A stretch of 64,000 nucleotides of DNA from Oxalobacteraceae bacterium OTU3CINTB1 (lineage in GTDB: Bacteria; Pseudomonadota; Gammaproteobacteria; Burkholderiales; Burkholderiaceae_D), in contig CP099652.1 in the NCBI GenBank assembly GCA_024123955.1, positions 2,728,001-2,792,000 of the forward strand, written 5' to 3'. The translations under genes were made by a program, and so were the position numbers. This document shows positions 1 to 8,830 of this stretch, one piece after another (positions within the stretch are counted from its first letter, which is position 1; each line of letters opens with the position of its first letter). A model generated the notes under the pieces. The model saw nothing but the letters and a program-made list of their open reading frames with translations. It made no database searches and was not told the origin of the DNA.

Positions 1-999
1 TTGCGCGTTGGTCTCGGTCACCAGGAAATTGCCGCGCTTGAGCGAGCGCGTGAAGTCGGCGTCGAGGGTTTGGCCGGCGCCGTTGTAGTACTCGCGCGGG
101 CCCCAGTTGTAGACGTTCACGGCCGGCATGTCGAGCTTGCGCGACACCGCCACCTCGTTGACGTCGCCGTGCATGGAGCCGGCGAAATCGTGGGTGACGA
201 ACTGGCGCGGCGAGGCGCATTCGCGGATCAGCGCGGTCTGCCATTGCAGGAAGTCGGTCACGCGCATCTGGCCCCAGCGCGACCATTCGAGCTTGTAGCC
301 GGTGCTCTGGGCGCCGTCCGGGCGCGGCAGGTCCACCCAGCTGTGCAGGTCCTGGCCCCAGTAGTTCAGGAACCAGGCCTTGCTGAGCGCTTCCGGCGTG
401 CCGAATTTCTTTTCGAGGTAGTGCTGGAAGCGGACGAAGACGTCGTCGTTGGCGGCGCCGTAGGTGCCGGTTTCATTGTCCACCTGCCAGCCGATGACGT
501 TCGGATTGTCCTTGTAGCGGGTGGCGATTTTGCGGATCAGGCGCTCGGCGTAGAAGCGGTAGGCCGCCGAGTCGGTGTTCATGTTCTGGCGCATGCCGTA
601 GGTGTTTTGCGCGCCGTTCAACTTGCGGGCCAGGATTTCCGGGTTCTGCTTGGCCATCCAGGCCGGAATCGAATAGGTCGGCGTGCCCATGATGACCTTG
701 ATCCCGGCTTTGGTCATGGCGTCGATGACGCGGTCCATCCACGCGTACTCGAAGCGGCCGTCCTCCGGCTCCCACAGGCTCCACGTCGATTCGCCCAGGC
801 GCACCACGTTGAAGCCGGCGGCCTTCATCATCGCCACGTCCTTTTCCAGCCGCTCGTAGGGCATGTACTCGTGGTAGTAGGCGGCGCCGTACAGCACGGT
901 GGGGAATTCGGGCGGCGTGGCCTGCGCGGCGGCCGGCGCGTGCGGCGCGGCCGCGAGCACGCACGACAGCGCGCAGCAGAGGAGGGTACGTTTCAGCAT
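1..999 (-). CDS. GH42-type beta-galactosidase, secreted (C-terminus cut by window edge)
   Basis: The gene runs off the left edge, so only the first 333 residues are present. A signal peptide occupies about residues 1-26 (MLKR, then a Leu/Ala/Cys-rich core ending AAAQA). A TIM-barrel glycosidase domain follows. Seen motifs are YYHEYMP (41-47), the GFNVVRLGES strand (62-71), and WQVDNETG, whose Glu176 fits the acid/base residue of GH42 (clan GH-A) enzymes. The nucleophile Glu would lie near or beyond the cut; the last visible residues are TETNAQ, which resembles the region around it. It should cleave beta-galactosides in the periplasm or outside the cell. It is divergent from the XylR-type regulator, which may control it (inference). 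GH42 versus a close clan GH-A family is not fully settled from half a protein. Confidence 0.85.
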   Translation of the reverse strand, partial: MLKRTLLCCALSCVLAAAPHAPAAAQATPPEFPTVLYGAAYYHEYMPYERLEKDVAMMKAAGFNVVRLGESTWSLWEPEDGRFEYAWMDRVIDAMTKAGIKVIMGTPTYSIPAWMAKQNPEILARKLNGAQNTYGMRQNMNTDSAAYRFYAERLIRKIATRYKDNPNVIGWQVDNETGTYGAANDDVFVRFQHYLEKKFGTPEALSKAWFLNYWGQDLHSWVDLPRPDGAQSTGYKLEWSRWGQMRVTDFLQWQTALIRECASPRQFVTHDFAGSMHGDVNEVAVSRKLDMPAVNVYNWGPREYYNGAGQTLDADFTRSLKRGNFLVTETNAQ

Positions 1000-1211
1000 T
1001 CGGTGTCTTCCTGATTTGTTTTATCGATGGCGCTCAACGCGCTAACAAGGCGGGCGCGCGCCTATTGGGCCATGGACGGGCCTGGTGCGCAATTACAAAA
1101 TTCACCGGCGGGCGCAATGATTTGTCGGAACGCGGGCGCTGCGCAATTTCATGTTCCGCATTGACGAATATTGCAATTGCTGCATGGCGGCGCTGATTCC
1201 ACAATGTGTCA

Positions 1212-1282
1212 TCAAACCCGTTTGTGTTTGTCTGCCTCTCCAAAGGCACTTTAGGGGCGGCTTCGGCCGCCCCCTTTTTTTT
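1212..1282 (+). ncRNA. Candidate small RNA ending in a strong terminator
   Basis: No plus-strand gene precedes the terminator here, so the transcript it ends is unexplained. A weak promoter-like pair lies upstream: TTGCTG (1177-1182), 17 bases, CACAAT (1200-1205). From about 1212 the RNA would fold into three hairpins: CAAAC/GTTTG (1213-1230), TGCCT/AGGCA with loop CTCCAA (1233-1248), then the terminator. The exposed CUCC could pair with Shine-Dalgarno sequences. The start is a guess and the promoter match is poor. Confidence 0.3.
1254..1282 (+). terminator. Intrinsic terminator, UUCG-loop GC hairpin
   Basis: GGGGCGGC and GCCGCCCC form a perfect 8-bp stem closed by a TTCG tetraloop, then one C and eight T residues. 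This is a textbook rho-independent terminator on the plus strand. There is no matching T-run for the minus strand. Confidence 0.85.
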
Positions 1283-1527
1283 CCTACTTAAGCTGCTGGG
1301 GAGGCCCGATACGCCGCTAAACAGCCCGTTCTAGCACTTCTTGCAGAACTTCTCGTACTTTTTGCACCGTATTAGTAATCCTTTTACGGTCGTTAACCGC
1401 GCTCCGGGGCCGGCTATATGCTGGACTCACTTCGCCACGGCTTCGCGCCGGGGGCAGCGAAGGATTTATTGACCGAGGCGCTGCCATAAAGCGCCCGGAT
1501 AAAATCTATAAACCGGAGACAAAGACC

Positions 1528-2718
1528 ATGACTGCGAAAGTACGTCGGATTGCCTTGCTGTTTAATGCGAATAAGAGTTTCGATCGAGAAGTAACCGCCG
1601 GTATTGCCGCCTACCTGGGCAGCACGCGGGCGGCCTGGGACTTGTTCCTGGAAGAAGATTTCCGGCTGCGCCTGTCCGGCATAGAACGCTGGCAGGGCGA
1701 CGGCATCATCGCCGATTTCGACGATCCCGCCGTGGCCGAGGCCTTGTCGCACTGCAGCGTGCCTGTCGTCGGCGTCGGCGGCTCCTACGCCAACCCGGCC
1801 GACTATCCCGTCGGTGTTCCCTACGTTGCAACCGACAATTACAAGCTGATTAAGATGGCGCGCGACCACCTGATCGACGTCGGCCTTTCCCGCTTCGCCA
1901 TGTTCAGCCTGCCCAAGACCAAGGAGAACCGCTGGGCGCAGGAGCGCGAAAACGCCTTCCTCAGCCTGATGCGGCAAGACCGGATGGAAGCCGAGATCTT
2001 TCATGGCAGCGAGACCTGCGCCTCGTCCTGGGAAGAGTCGATGCGCCTGCAGATCGACTGGCTGCGCAGCCTGCCCAAACCGGTCGGCATCATCGCCGTC
2101 ACCGACGCGCGCGCGCGCCAGCTATTGCAAGCCTGCATCATCGCCGGCATCGAGGTGCCGGAACAAGTGGCGCTGATCGGCATCGACAACGACCCGATGG
2201 TGCGCATGCTCACCCGGATACCGCTCAGCTCGGTGATCCAGGGCGCGCAGGAAATGGGCCGGACCGCCGCCCACCTGCTGGACCAGATGCTGCACGGCGT
2301 GCGCCTGCCGGACACCCGCATCCAGGTGGCGCCGGCCGGCATCAACATCCTCGCCTCCAGCGAGCACCAGCGGATCAGGCATCCACAGGTGATGCGGGCC
2401 TGCCACTTCATCCGCCAATACGGTTGCCAGGGCATCAAGACCCAGCAGGTGGCCGAACACGTGGGCGTGTCGCGCTCGTCGCTGGAAGCGTACTTCCGCG
2501 AGGAGCTGGGCTGCAGCGTGCACGACATGATTCTGCGCTTCAAGCTCGACGCGGCCAAGGCCGGGCTGGAAGGCGGCGAGCGCAGCATCGCCGACGTCGC
2601 GCTGGTCTGCGGCTTCACCTCCACCCAATACATGCACCTGGTATTCAAGCGGGAGCTGGGCTGCACGCCGCGCGCCTACCGCGACCGCGTACTCGGCGAG
2701 AGCATGGAGGCGGCCTGA
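1528..2718 (+). CDS. XylR/AraC-family transcriptional regulator with sugar-sensing domain
   Basis: This 396-residue protein has the architecture of XylR. The N-terminal part (about 1-275) is a LacI-like periplasmic-binding-fold ligand domain, with IALLFNANKSFDREV at the start and ALIGIDNDPM near 220. The C-terminal part (about 285-390) is an AraC-type double helix-turn-helix, including QQVAEHVGVSRSSLEAYF and IADVALVCGFTSTQYMHLVFKRE. There is no membrane segment. The start is set by the ribosome site CCGGAGAC nine bases upstream. It is probably a sugar-responsive activator for the divergent GH42 gene and/or the downstream glycan genes. The true ligand cannot be read from sequence, so the name xylR is not used. 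Confidence 0.9.
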   Translation: MTAKVRRIALLFNANKSFDREVTAGIAAYLGSTRAAWDLFLEEDFRLRLSGIERWQGDGIIADFDDPAVAEALSHCSVPVVGVGGSYANPADYPVGVPYVATDNYKLIKMARDHLIDVGLSRFAMFSLPKTKENRWAQERENAFLSLMRQDRMEAEIFHGSETCASSWEESMRLQIDWLRSLPKPVGIIAVTDARARQLLQACIIAGIEVPEQVALIGIDNDPMVRMLTRIPLSSVIQGAQEMGRTAAHLLDQMLHGVRLPDTRIQVAPAGINILASSEHQRIRHPQVMRACHFIRQYGCQGIKTQQVAEHVGVSRSSLEAYFREELGCSVHDMILRFKLDAAKAGLEGGERSIADVALVCGFTSTQYMHLVFKRELGCTPRAYRDRVLGESMEAA

Positions 2719-2851
2719 GGCTTCGATGGCGTTAATAACGTTAATGGCTTTGGTGGATATCGTTCCCCCTGTTCGCGGTTTTGGTAATTGCCGCATGCTA
2801 CGCTTGCTTGCACAATGTACTTTTTCAGTCACCGATTGCAAGGGGTAGGGC

Positions 2852-4351
2852 ATGGATGCGGCATACAAGAGCGCCTATCGGCGCATCGTGGTGGTCGGCG
2901 GCGGCGCGGCCGGCTGGATGGCGGCCACGGCACTGGCCACCGCGCTGCCGGGCAGCGCGGTGGAGTTGGTCGAGTCGGAGGAAATCGGCATCATCGGCGT
3001 CGGCGAGGCGACTTTTCCTTCCATCCGCGCCTTCCACAAGATCCTCGGCATCGACGAGGCCGAGTTCTTGCGCGCCACCAATGGCACCTACAAGCTGGGC
3101 ATCGAGTTTTGCGACTGGCGGATGCAGGGCGAGCGCTATTTCCATACCTTCGGCGATTTCGGCGCGCTGGCCGGTCCGCAGTCCCTGTGGGGCCAGCACC
3201 GGCGCCTGGGCGACGCCGGCCTCGGCGCGCTGGGCGAGCAATGCCTGCCCAGCGTGATGGCCCGCGAGGGGCGCTTCCACGTGCCGCCCGAACAGGGGCA
3301 ATTCTTCAACTACGCCTACCACTTCGACGCCGTGCTGTACGCCGGCTTCCTGCGCACGATGGCGCTGCGCAAGGGCGTGCGCCGCACCGAGGGCCGCATC
3401 GTCGACGTGGAGCGCCGCGCCGACGGCGGTGTCAGCCGGTTGCGGCTGGCCGACGGCCGGGTGGTCGAGGGCGACCTGTTCATCGACTGCTCCGGCTTCG
3501 CCTCGCTGCTGCTGGGCCGCACCCTGGAAGAACCCTTCGTCGATTTCAGCCACTGGCTGCCGGTCGACCGGGCCTGGGCGTGTCCGACCGAGCGCAGCGG
3601 CACCGCGCTGGCGCCGTACACGCGCGCGACGGCGCTGGAAGGCGGCTGGGCGTGGCGCATCCCGCTGAGCAACCGCACCGGACATGGCCATGTATTCGCC
3701 AGCCGCCATATCGACGAGGAGCGGGCGCTGTCGCAGTTGCTGGCGCAAATGGACGCGCCGGCGCTGGCCGAACCGCGCCTGCTGCGCTTCACCACCGGCC
3801 ACCGCGCGCGCTTCTGGGTGCATAACGTGGTGGCGCTGGGCTTATCTTCCGGCTTCCTGGAGCCGTTGGAATCGACCAGTATTTTCCTGGTGCAGAGCGG
3901 CCTGGGACGGCTGATCGAAGCGCTGCTGCCGTGCACGGTGCCAGACGCGCGCGCTCTGGCCGGCTACAACACCGGCATGGTGCGCCAGTTCGAGCGCGTG
4001 CGCGACTTCATCATCCTGCACTACCGCCTGACGGCCCGTCGCGACAGCGCGCTGTGGCGCACAATGGCGACGATGGAGCTGCCCGACACGCTGGCGTTCA
4101 AGATCCACGCGTGGCGCCAGACCGGCGCGCTGCACCAGTACGGCGACGAGGGCTTCGACGCCACCAGCTGGCTGGCGATCCATGCCGGCATGGGGCACTG
4201 GCCAGAGCATGCCGACCCGGCGCTGCGCGAGGTGGCGCCCGAGGCGGCGTTGCTGGGACTGCGCCAACGGCGCGCCGGCATCGCCGCTACCGTTGCGGCC
4301 ATGCCCCGCCATGAAGATTATTTGCGCGCCGTGCTGGCGCAGCGCGCATAG
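2852..4351 (+). CDS. Tryptophan halogenase family flavoprotein
   Basis: The 499-residue protein matches FADH2-dependent tryptophan halogenases across its length. The FAD-binding GGGAAGW lies at 16-22. GVGEATFPSIR follows at about 49-59. Lys81 in YKLGIEF fits the essential Lys (Lys79 of PrnA). Trp266-x-Trp268-x-Ile-Pro is the W-x-W-x-I-P fingerprint. Glu340 in EPLESTSI fits the second catalytic residue. All key residues are therefore present. Halogenation of free tryptophan is not implied: in many proteobacteria homologues sit in carbohydrate and TonB-receptor loci with unknown substrate. Here it lies between a XylR-type regulator and a fucosidase. It is 36 bases upstream of the fucosidase gene on the same strand and probably co-transcribed. 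It needs a flavin reductase supplied from elsewhere. Confidence 0.9.
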   Translation: MDAAYKSAYRRIVVVGGGAAGWMAATALATALPGSAVELVESEEIGIIGVGEATFPSIRAFHKILGIDEAEFLRATNGTYKLGIEFCDWRMQGERYFHTFGDFGALAGPQSLWGQHRRLGDAGLGALGEQCLPSVMAREGRFHVPPEQGQFFNYAYHFDAVLYAGFLRTMALRKGVRRTEGRIVDVERRADGGVSRLRLADGRVVEGDLFIDCSGFASLLLGRTLEEPFVDFSHWLPVDRAWACPTERSGTALAPYTRATALEGGWAWRIPLSNRTGHGHVFASRHIDEERALSQLLAQMDAPALAEPRLLRFTTGHRARFWVHNVVALGLSSGFLEPLESTSIFLVQSGLGRLIEALLPCTVPDARALAGYNTGMVRQFERVRDFIILHYRLTARRDSALWRTMATMELPDTLAFKIHAWRQTGALHQYGDEGFDATSWLAIHAGMGHWPEHADPALREVAPEAALLGLRQRRAGIAATVAAMPRHEDYLRAVLAQRA

Positions 4352-4387
4352 AGATACACCCATAAAAATACAACCGGAGGAGACACG

Positions 4388-6046
4388 ATGAAGCGTAGGG
4401 ATTTGTTGAAGCACATGGGCGCGGCCATTCCGGCGGTGGCCTTGTCCGGCGTGGCGCGCGCCGCCGACGCGCTGACGACAACGCCGCCGGGCGCCATCGC
4501 CGCCGGCCCGTTTTCGCCGGACTGGAATTCGCTGGAGAAGTACCAGACTCCGGACTGGTTCCGCAACGCCAAGTTCGGCATCTGGGCCCATTGGGGCCCG
4601 CAGTGCGAGCCGGAGTTCGGCGACTGGTACGGCCGCATCATGTACGAGGAGGGCAGTGATCCCTACCGCTACCACGTGCGCAAGTACGGCCACCCGTCCA
4701 AGTTCGGCTTCAAGGACATCATCCACCAGTGGAAGGCCGAGCAATGGAACCCGGACGAACTGGTGGCCTTGTACAAGCGCGCCGGCGCGAAGTACTTCGT
4801 GGCGCTGGCCAACCACCACGATAATTTCGACCTGTACAAAAGCAGCTACCAGCCGCAGTGGAATTCCACCGCAATGGGCCCGCGCAAGGACTTGATCGGC
4901 GGCTGGAGCAAGGCCGCGCGCGCCAACGGCCTGCGCTTCGGCGTCAGCGTGCACGCGGCGCACGCGTGGGCCTGGTACGAGACGGCGCAGGGCGCCGACA
5001 AGAACGGCCAGTACGCCGGCGTCCCCTACGACGGCAAGCTGACCCGCGCCGACGGCAAGGGCAAGTGGTGGGAGGGGCTCGACCCGCAGGCGCTGTACGC
5101 GCAGAACCACGCGCTCAGCAAGTCGGGCGGCGACGGCGGCGTGCAGCACGAACAGTGGCACTGGGGCGGCGGCGCGTCGATTCCCGACCAGGCCTACAAC
5201 GACAAGTTCTTCAACCGCACGCGCGAGCTGATCGACAACTACGATCCGGACCTGGTGTACTACGACGATACCGTGCTGCCGCTATGGCCGTTCAGCGACG
5301 CCGGCCTGCGCCTGGCGGCGCACATGTACAACCGCAGCATCGCGCGCAAGGGCAAGCTGGAGGCCGTGGTCAACGGCAAAATCCTCAATGCCCAGCAGCG
5401 CCGCAGCATGGTGCTCGACATTGAACGCGGCCAGAGCAACAAGATTGAAGCGTTGCCGTGGCAAACCTGCACCTGCATCGGCAACTGGCATTACGACCGG
5501 CGCGTGTACGACAACAAGGCCTACAAGAGCGCGCAAACGGTGGTGCATACGCTGATCGACGTGGTCAGCAAAAACGGCAACCTGCTGCTGAGCGTACCGG
5601 TGCGCGGCAACGGCACCATCGACGAGCAGGAGCGCGCCATCGTCGAGGAGATCGGCCGCTGGATCGCCGTCAACGGCGAGGGCATCTACGATACCCGGCC
5701 ATGGGCGATCTTCGGCGAGGGACCGGTGGCGGCGGACGCCGGCGCGCCGATGTCGGGCGCGGGCTTCAACGAGGGCAAGGGCAAGCCGTTCTCGGCCGCC
5801 GACATCCGATTCACGGCCAAGGGCGAGAGCGTGTACGCCTTCCTCATGGGATGGCCGGAGGCGGGCAAGCTGGCGATCCAGGCCATGGCCAGCGGCGGAC
5901 CGCACCTGGCGCGGCCGGTCAAGCGCGTGGAGTTGCTCGGCAGCGGCGTGGCGCTGGCGTTCCGCCAGACCGCCGAGGGACTTCAGGTGACGTTCCCGGC
6001 GGACCGCCCGGCACTGGCCTACGCCAGCGCGCTGAAGATCAGCTAG
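4388..6046 (+). CDS. Alpha-L-fucosidase, GH29, Tat-exported
   Basis: The 552-residue protein begins with a twin-arginine signal (MKRRDLLKH, then a hydrophobic stretch ending GVARA at about 25). That points to folded export to the periplasm. The catalytic barrel shows the GH29 hallmarks FGIWAHWGP (about 60), the ALANHHDNFDLY block with paired histidines, and PDLVYYDD near 287-294. Asp293 or Asp294 there is the likely nucleophile. GNLLLSVP at about 397 is typical of the end of the GH29 barrel, and a beta-sandwich-like tail follows. It should release alpha-L-fucose from glycans. The ribosome site GGAGGAGAC precedes the start. It converges with the DUF1080 gene only 12 bases away, with no clear terminator between them. 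Confidence 0.92.
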   Translation: MKRRDLLKHMGAAIPAVALSGVARAADALTTTPPGAIAAGPFSPDWNSLEKYQTPDWFRNAKFGIWAHWGPQCEPEFGDWYGRIMYEEGSDPYRYHVRKYGHPSKFGFKDIIHQWKAEQWNPDELVALYKRAGAKYFVALANHHDNFDLYKSSYQPQWNSTAMGPRKDLIGGWSKAARANGLRFGVSVHAAHAWAWYETAQGADKNGQYAGVPYDGKLTRADGKGKWWEGLDPQALYAQNHALSKSGGDGGVQHEQWHWGGGASIPDQAYNDKFFNRTRELIDNYDPDLVYYDDTVLPLWPFSDAGLRLAAHMYNRSIARKGKLEAVVNGKILNAQQRRSMVLDIERGQSNKIEALPWQTCTCIGNWHYDRRVYDNKAYKSAQTVVHTLIDVVSKNGNLLLSVPVRGNGTIDEQERAIVEEIGRWIAVNGEGIYDTRPWAIFGEGPVAADAGAPMSGAGFNEGKGKPFSAADIRFTAKGESVYAFLMGWPEAGKLAIQAMASGGPHLARPVKRVELLGSGVALAFRQTAEGLQVTFPADRPALAYASALKIS

Positions 6047-6058
6047 CGATCCGCGGGA

Positions 6059-6904
6059 TCAGCCGGGTTTTTTATCCGGCGCTGGTGGGGGAACGGGCGC
6101 GCCCAACTTCCGTACCTGGATATCCTTGAAAAACGCCTCGGCGCCTTCGGACTGGATCGAGAATTTGCCGCGCGTGAGCGGAATCAATTTGCCGTCCACC
6201 AGCTGACGCGAATTGGTCATGCGCAGCACCTCGTGGCCGTTGACGATGTGGACCAGCGTCTTGCCGTCGGCGATGACTTCCATCGTGTTCCATTCGCCGC
6301 TCGGCTTTTCGAAATTGCCTTTCTTCAGGATGCGCGCCTTGATGTCTTTGCGCAGCGGCAGGGACGGCTCGTAACGGTAGAATTTCCAGTCGCCCTGGTT
6401 GGCGTCGCCGACATGGGCGTCGACCGTCACGCCATCGAGGCTGTGGTAGTCGGCGCAGTCGCCTTCCTGCAGCTGGAACTCGTGGCTGCGCATCCAGTGT
6501 CCGTCCTGCGCGCCTTCCTTGCCGACGGCGTAGTACAGCAGGCCGCTGTCGCGCATCACGTTCTCGCGCGGCGGCCACTTCTTGACGCCCCATTTAAATT
6601 CGAATTTCAGGTGAAAGTTTTCGTACTCGTCCAAGGTCGAGACGCTGCCCCATTCCTCGCCGGACACGCGCAGCATGCCGTCGACCACGGAAAACACGCG
6701 GCGCGGGTCGTTGTCCACCCCGCGCACCGAAGTCGGCGTCTTCATGCCGTCGGTGGTCGGCTGCATGCTGACGTAGGTGCTCCAGCCGTTCAGGTCCTTG
6801 CCGTTGAAGAGCGATTTCCAGGGACCGGCGTCGGCCGCCGACGCCGCGCAGCTCAGCGCGAACACGGCACCGAGCAGGGCGCTTTTGGTGAACAGGTTTT
6901 TCAT
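6059..6904 (-). CDS. DUF1080 (3-keto-disaccharide hydrolase-like) secreted protein
   Basis: The start is set by a strong ribosome site (AAAAAAGGAGACG) before MKNLFTK, giving 281 residues. A signal peptide spans about 1-24 (LLGAVFALSCAASAADA). The mature part has the DUF1080 concanavalin-like fold signature: WKSLFNGKDLNGW near the N-terminus, YENFHLKFEFKWG in the middle, and GEWNTMEVIADGKTLVHIVNG later. Some family members hydrolyse 3-keto-glycosides; others are only annotated as laminin-G-like. It probably acts on oligosaccharides in the periplasm together with the neighbouring glycosidases. A 12-bp palindrome (7018-7029) lies about 115 bases upstream. Confidence 0.85.
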   Translation of the reverse strand: MKNLFTKSALLGAVFALSCAASAADAGPWKSLFNGKDLNGWSTYVSMQPTTDGMKTPTSVRGVDNDPRRVFSVVDGMLRVSGEEWGSVSTLDEYENFHLKFEFKWGVKKWPPRENVMRDSGLLYYAVGKEGAQDGHWMRSHEFQLQEGDCADYHSLDGVTVDAHVGDANQGDWKFYRYEPSLPLRKDIKARILKKGNFEKPSGEWNTMEVIADGKTLVHIVNGHEVLRMTNSRQLVDGKLIPLTRGKFSIQSEGAEAFFKDIQVRKLGAPVPPPAPDKKPG

Positions 6905-7031
6905 ATCGTTTCGTCTCCTTTTTTGGAAAAAAACGAATCTATCACGGGGCGCCGGGAGCGTGCCCGAAAAAGTGGTGATTGCCGATTTCGTTATAAAAAT
7001 CTCCGAATTTCGACAGTGGCGCATGCGCCGT

Positions 7032-8330
7032 TCAAGGCGGTTTTTTAGGCTCGCCCGCCTCTGCGATCGCCTCGTCGATGTAACGCACCGCTTGATCGGT
7101 GTCGTGCGGCGGCTTCAGGAAGCGGCGCAGGCCCTCGTACGCCGGACCGACCAGTTCGGCCTTGGCGTCGCGGTCGAAGAAGTAAGTCAGTCCGGCGGCG
7201 GCGCGCCACACGCGGCTTGGCGCGTCGCCCAGCCAGATCGGGCGCGGATCGGCGGCCACCTGCGCCGACAGCGTCTGGTCGGCCACGGCAATCTTGCGCA
7301 TGGCGCCGGTCTCGGCCAGGAAAGCGAGGAAGCGGTTGCGCGCGCGCGGATTCAAGCCCCGCGCCGGCAGCACCAGCACATCGATCGGCGCCTCTTCGTA
7401 GGTGGGCATGCCCGGCGAATAGTTTGGGAAGCCGAAAAAGCCCATGTCGGCCGCGATCGCGGCGGGGAACCTGGAGGCGACGAAGCTGCCCGATAGCATC
7501 ATGCCGACGCGGTCGCGGTACACATTGGGCATGACGCGCTCCGGCTCCTGTTCCATTGTCGCGTCGAGAAAATACCCCTTGCGCAGCAGGCCGCCCCAGA
7601 CATCGAACACCTGCCGCACCTGCGGACTGTCGAAGCGGGCGTCGCCGCGCACCAGCTTGCGATGGAACTCGATGCCGTTGATGCGCAGGTTCAGGTAGTC
7701 GAACCAGCCGGCCGCCGGCCAGCCGCTCCTGGCGCCGACCGCCAGCGGCGTCACGCCCGCCGCCTTCAAGCGTTCGCAGGTCCGCAGGAACTCGGCCCAC
7801 GTGGCCGGCGGGCGCAGCCCCAGACGCTCGAACAGCGGCTTGTGGTAGACGAAGCCCCACACGTAGTAGTACAGCGGAAAACCGTAGACGGCGCCGTCGA
7901 TGCGCGTGCCGTCGAGGGTGGCGGGCGAGAATTTCTTTCTCTTCAGCAGCGCGACCAGGTCGGCGTCGAGCGGGGACAGCAGCTTGTTCCTGGCGGCGTC
8001 GCCGAGGCGCTCGCCCGCGTACCAGAACGCCAGGTCGGCCCGCCCGGCGCGCAGGCGGGCCGTGAAGCCGCGTTTGTATTCCTCTTGCGGATAGCCTTGG
8101 TGGATGATCTGGATGTCCGGATTGGCGGCGGCGAACGCATCGATGATGCCGACCCAGGTGGTGCGCTGCGGCGTATTGGAGACCACGTAGTCGATCACCA
8201 GGTGCTCGGTGGGGGCGCCAACGGCGGCCGGGGCCGGCGCTACAGCCAAACACAGCAGCACCCATGCCAGCCAGCCCCGGTTGCGTAGTGCGGGCAATCG
8301 GGCGAGGCCTGGAAGCGGGGAGGGATGCAT
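7032..8330 (-). CDS. ABC-type sugar extracellular solute-binding protein (orphan)
   Basis: About 432 residues from the chosen start. A hydrophobic export segment (GWLAWVLLCLAVAPAPA) ends near residue 36; no lipobox Cys is seen. The rest fits family 1 solute-binding proteins: VVSNTPQRTTWVGIIDAFAA, YGFPLYYYVWGFVYHKPLFE near 160, and RFLAFLAETGAMRK near 350. It should bind a sugar or oligosaccharide in the periplasm. No permease or ATPase gene is nearby, so it is an orphan component or feeds a sensor. The start is uncertain: neither this ATG nor the in-frame ATG at 8459 has a good ribosome site, but this one puts the signal peptide near the N-terminus. Confidence 0.8.
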   Translation of the reverse strand: MHPSPLPGLARLPALRNRGWLAWVLLCLAVAPAPAAVGAPTEHLVIDYVVSNTPQRTTWVGIIDAFAAANPDIQIIHQGYPQEEYKRGFTARLRAGRADLAFWYAGERLGDAARNKLLSPLDADLVALLKRKKFSPATLDGTRIDGAVYGFPLYYYVWGFVYHKPLFERLGLRPPATWAEFLRTCERLKAAGVTPLAVGARSGWPAAGWFDYLNLRINGIEFHRKLVRGDARFDSPQVRQVFDVWGGLLRKGYFLDATMEQEPERVMPNVYRDRVGMMLSGSFVASRFPAAIAADMGFFGFPNYSPGMPTYEEAPIDVLVLPARGLNPRARNRFLAFLAETGAMRKIAVADQTLSAQVAADPRPIWLGDAPSRVWRAAAGLTYFFDRDAKAELVGPAYEGLRRFLKPPHDTDQAVRYIDEAIAEAGEPKKPP

Positions 8331-8485
8331 GAATAAAGTGTGTCCGCGAAGGCTCTCGCTGTCAACTCCGGCGAGTGTGTTGTAGAGTCTGCTTGTGGCA
8401 ATGATGGTTATACTGCAATGACTATGTGGACGCCGTATTGGCGGCGACATCACATCCATTCCCTAATACCGAGAGGATATAACGA

Positions 8486-8812
8486 ATGATTTACGAATTA
8501 CGGGTCTACCACTGCGCCGCCGGCCGCCTGCCGGCTTTGCACAAGCGATTTTCGCACGTGACCCTGCCGCTATTTCTGAAGCACGGCATCGAACAGGCCG
8601 GCTTCTTCACCACTGTCGTCGGCCCCAGCAACCAGACCTTGACCTACTTGCTGAAGTGGGAAAGCCTGGCCGAGCGCGAAACAAAGTGGAACGCCTTCGC
8701 CACCGATCCGGAATGGTTGGCCGCGCGCACCGCGTCGGAGGCCGATGGCATCATCGTCGAGCGCATCGATAACTCGTTCCTGGAGCCGACCGCGTATTCG
8801 TCGGTGCGCTGA
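8486..8812 (+). CDS. NIPSNAP family protein
   Basis: A 108-residue protein beginning MIYELRVYHCAAGRLPALHKRF, the typical NIPSNAP opening (dimeric alpha/beta-barrel fold). Later it has FFTTVVGPSNQTLTYLLKWE and an EREtkWNAF segment, as in the family. There is no signal peptide, so it is cytoplasmic. The biochemical role of bacterial NIPSNAP proteins is generally unknown; the fold is shared with small monooxygenases and isomerases. The ribosome site GAGAGGATA precedes the start. It is divergent from the solute-binding protein gene. Confidence 0.85.
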   Translation: MIYELRVYHCAAGRLPALHKRFSHVTLPLFLKHGIEQAGFFTTVVGPSNQTLTYLLKWESLAERETKWNAFATDPEWLAARTASEADGIIVERIDNSFLEPTAYSSVR

Positions 8813-8830
8813 CGGTCGTCCCCGGCTCGG

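Larger units (their letters stand above)
1000..1527. other. Intergenic region between GH42 gene and xylR-type regulator
   Basis: This 528-base gap separates two divergent genes. No convincing protein gene is seen; a 71-codon minus-strand frame (1034-1249) has no recognisable ribosome site or family. The region holds a strong plus-strand intrinsic terminator and, just upstream of it, a possible small RNA. The last 20 bases carry the ribosome site CCGGAGAC for the regulator. A short inverted pair GCGCT/AGCGC occurs about 45 bases before that start and could be an operator. Confidence 0.6.

Noticed and set aside
1..1014. Plus-strand open frame over the GH42 gene
   Set aside because: The minus strand gives a clear signal peptide and glycosidase motifs; the plus frame is only its shadow.
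1034..1249. 71-codon minus-strand open frame in the first intergenic region
   Set aside because: No ribosome site or recognisable family; overlaps the candidate small RNA.
6046..6061. Shared terminator between the fucosidase and DUF1080 genes
   Set aside because: A GATCC/GGATC hairpin exists but is short and within or next to coding sequence, without a proper T-run.
7018..7029. GGCGCATGCGCC palindrome as a terminator of the solute-binding protein gene
   Set aside because: Short stem with no T-run on either strand; could be an operator but nothing else supports it.
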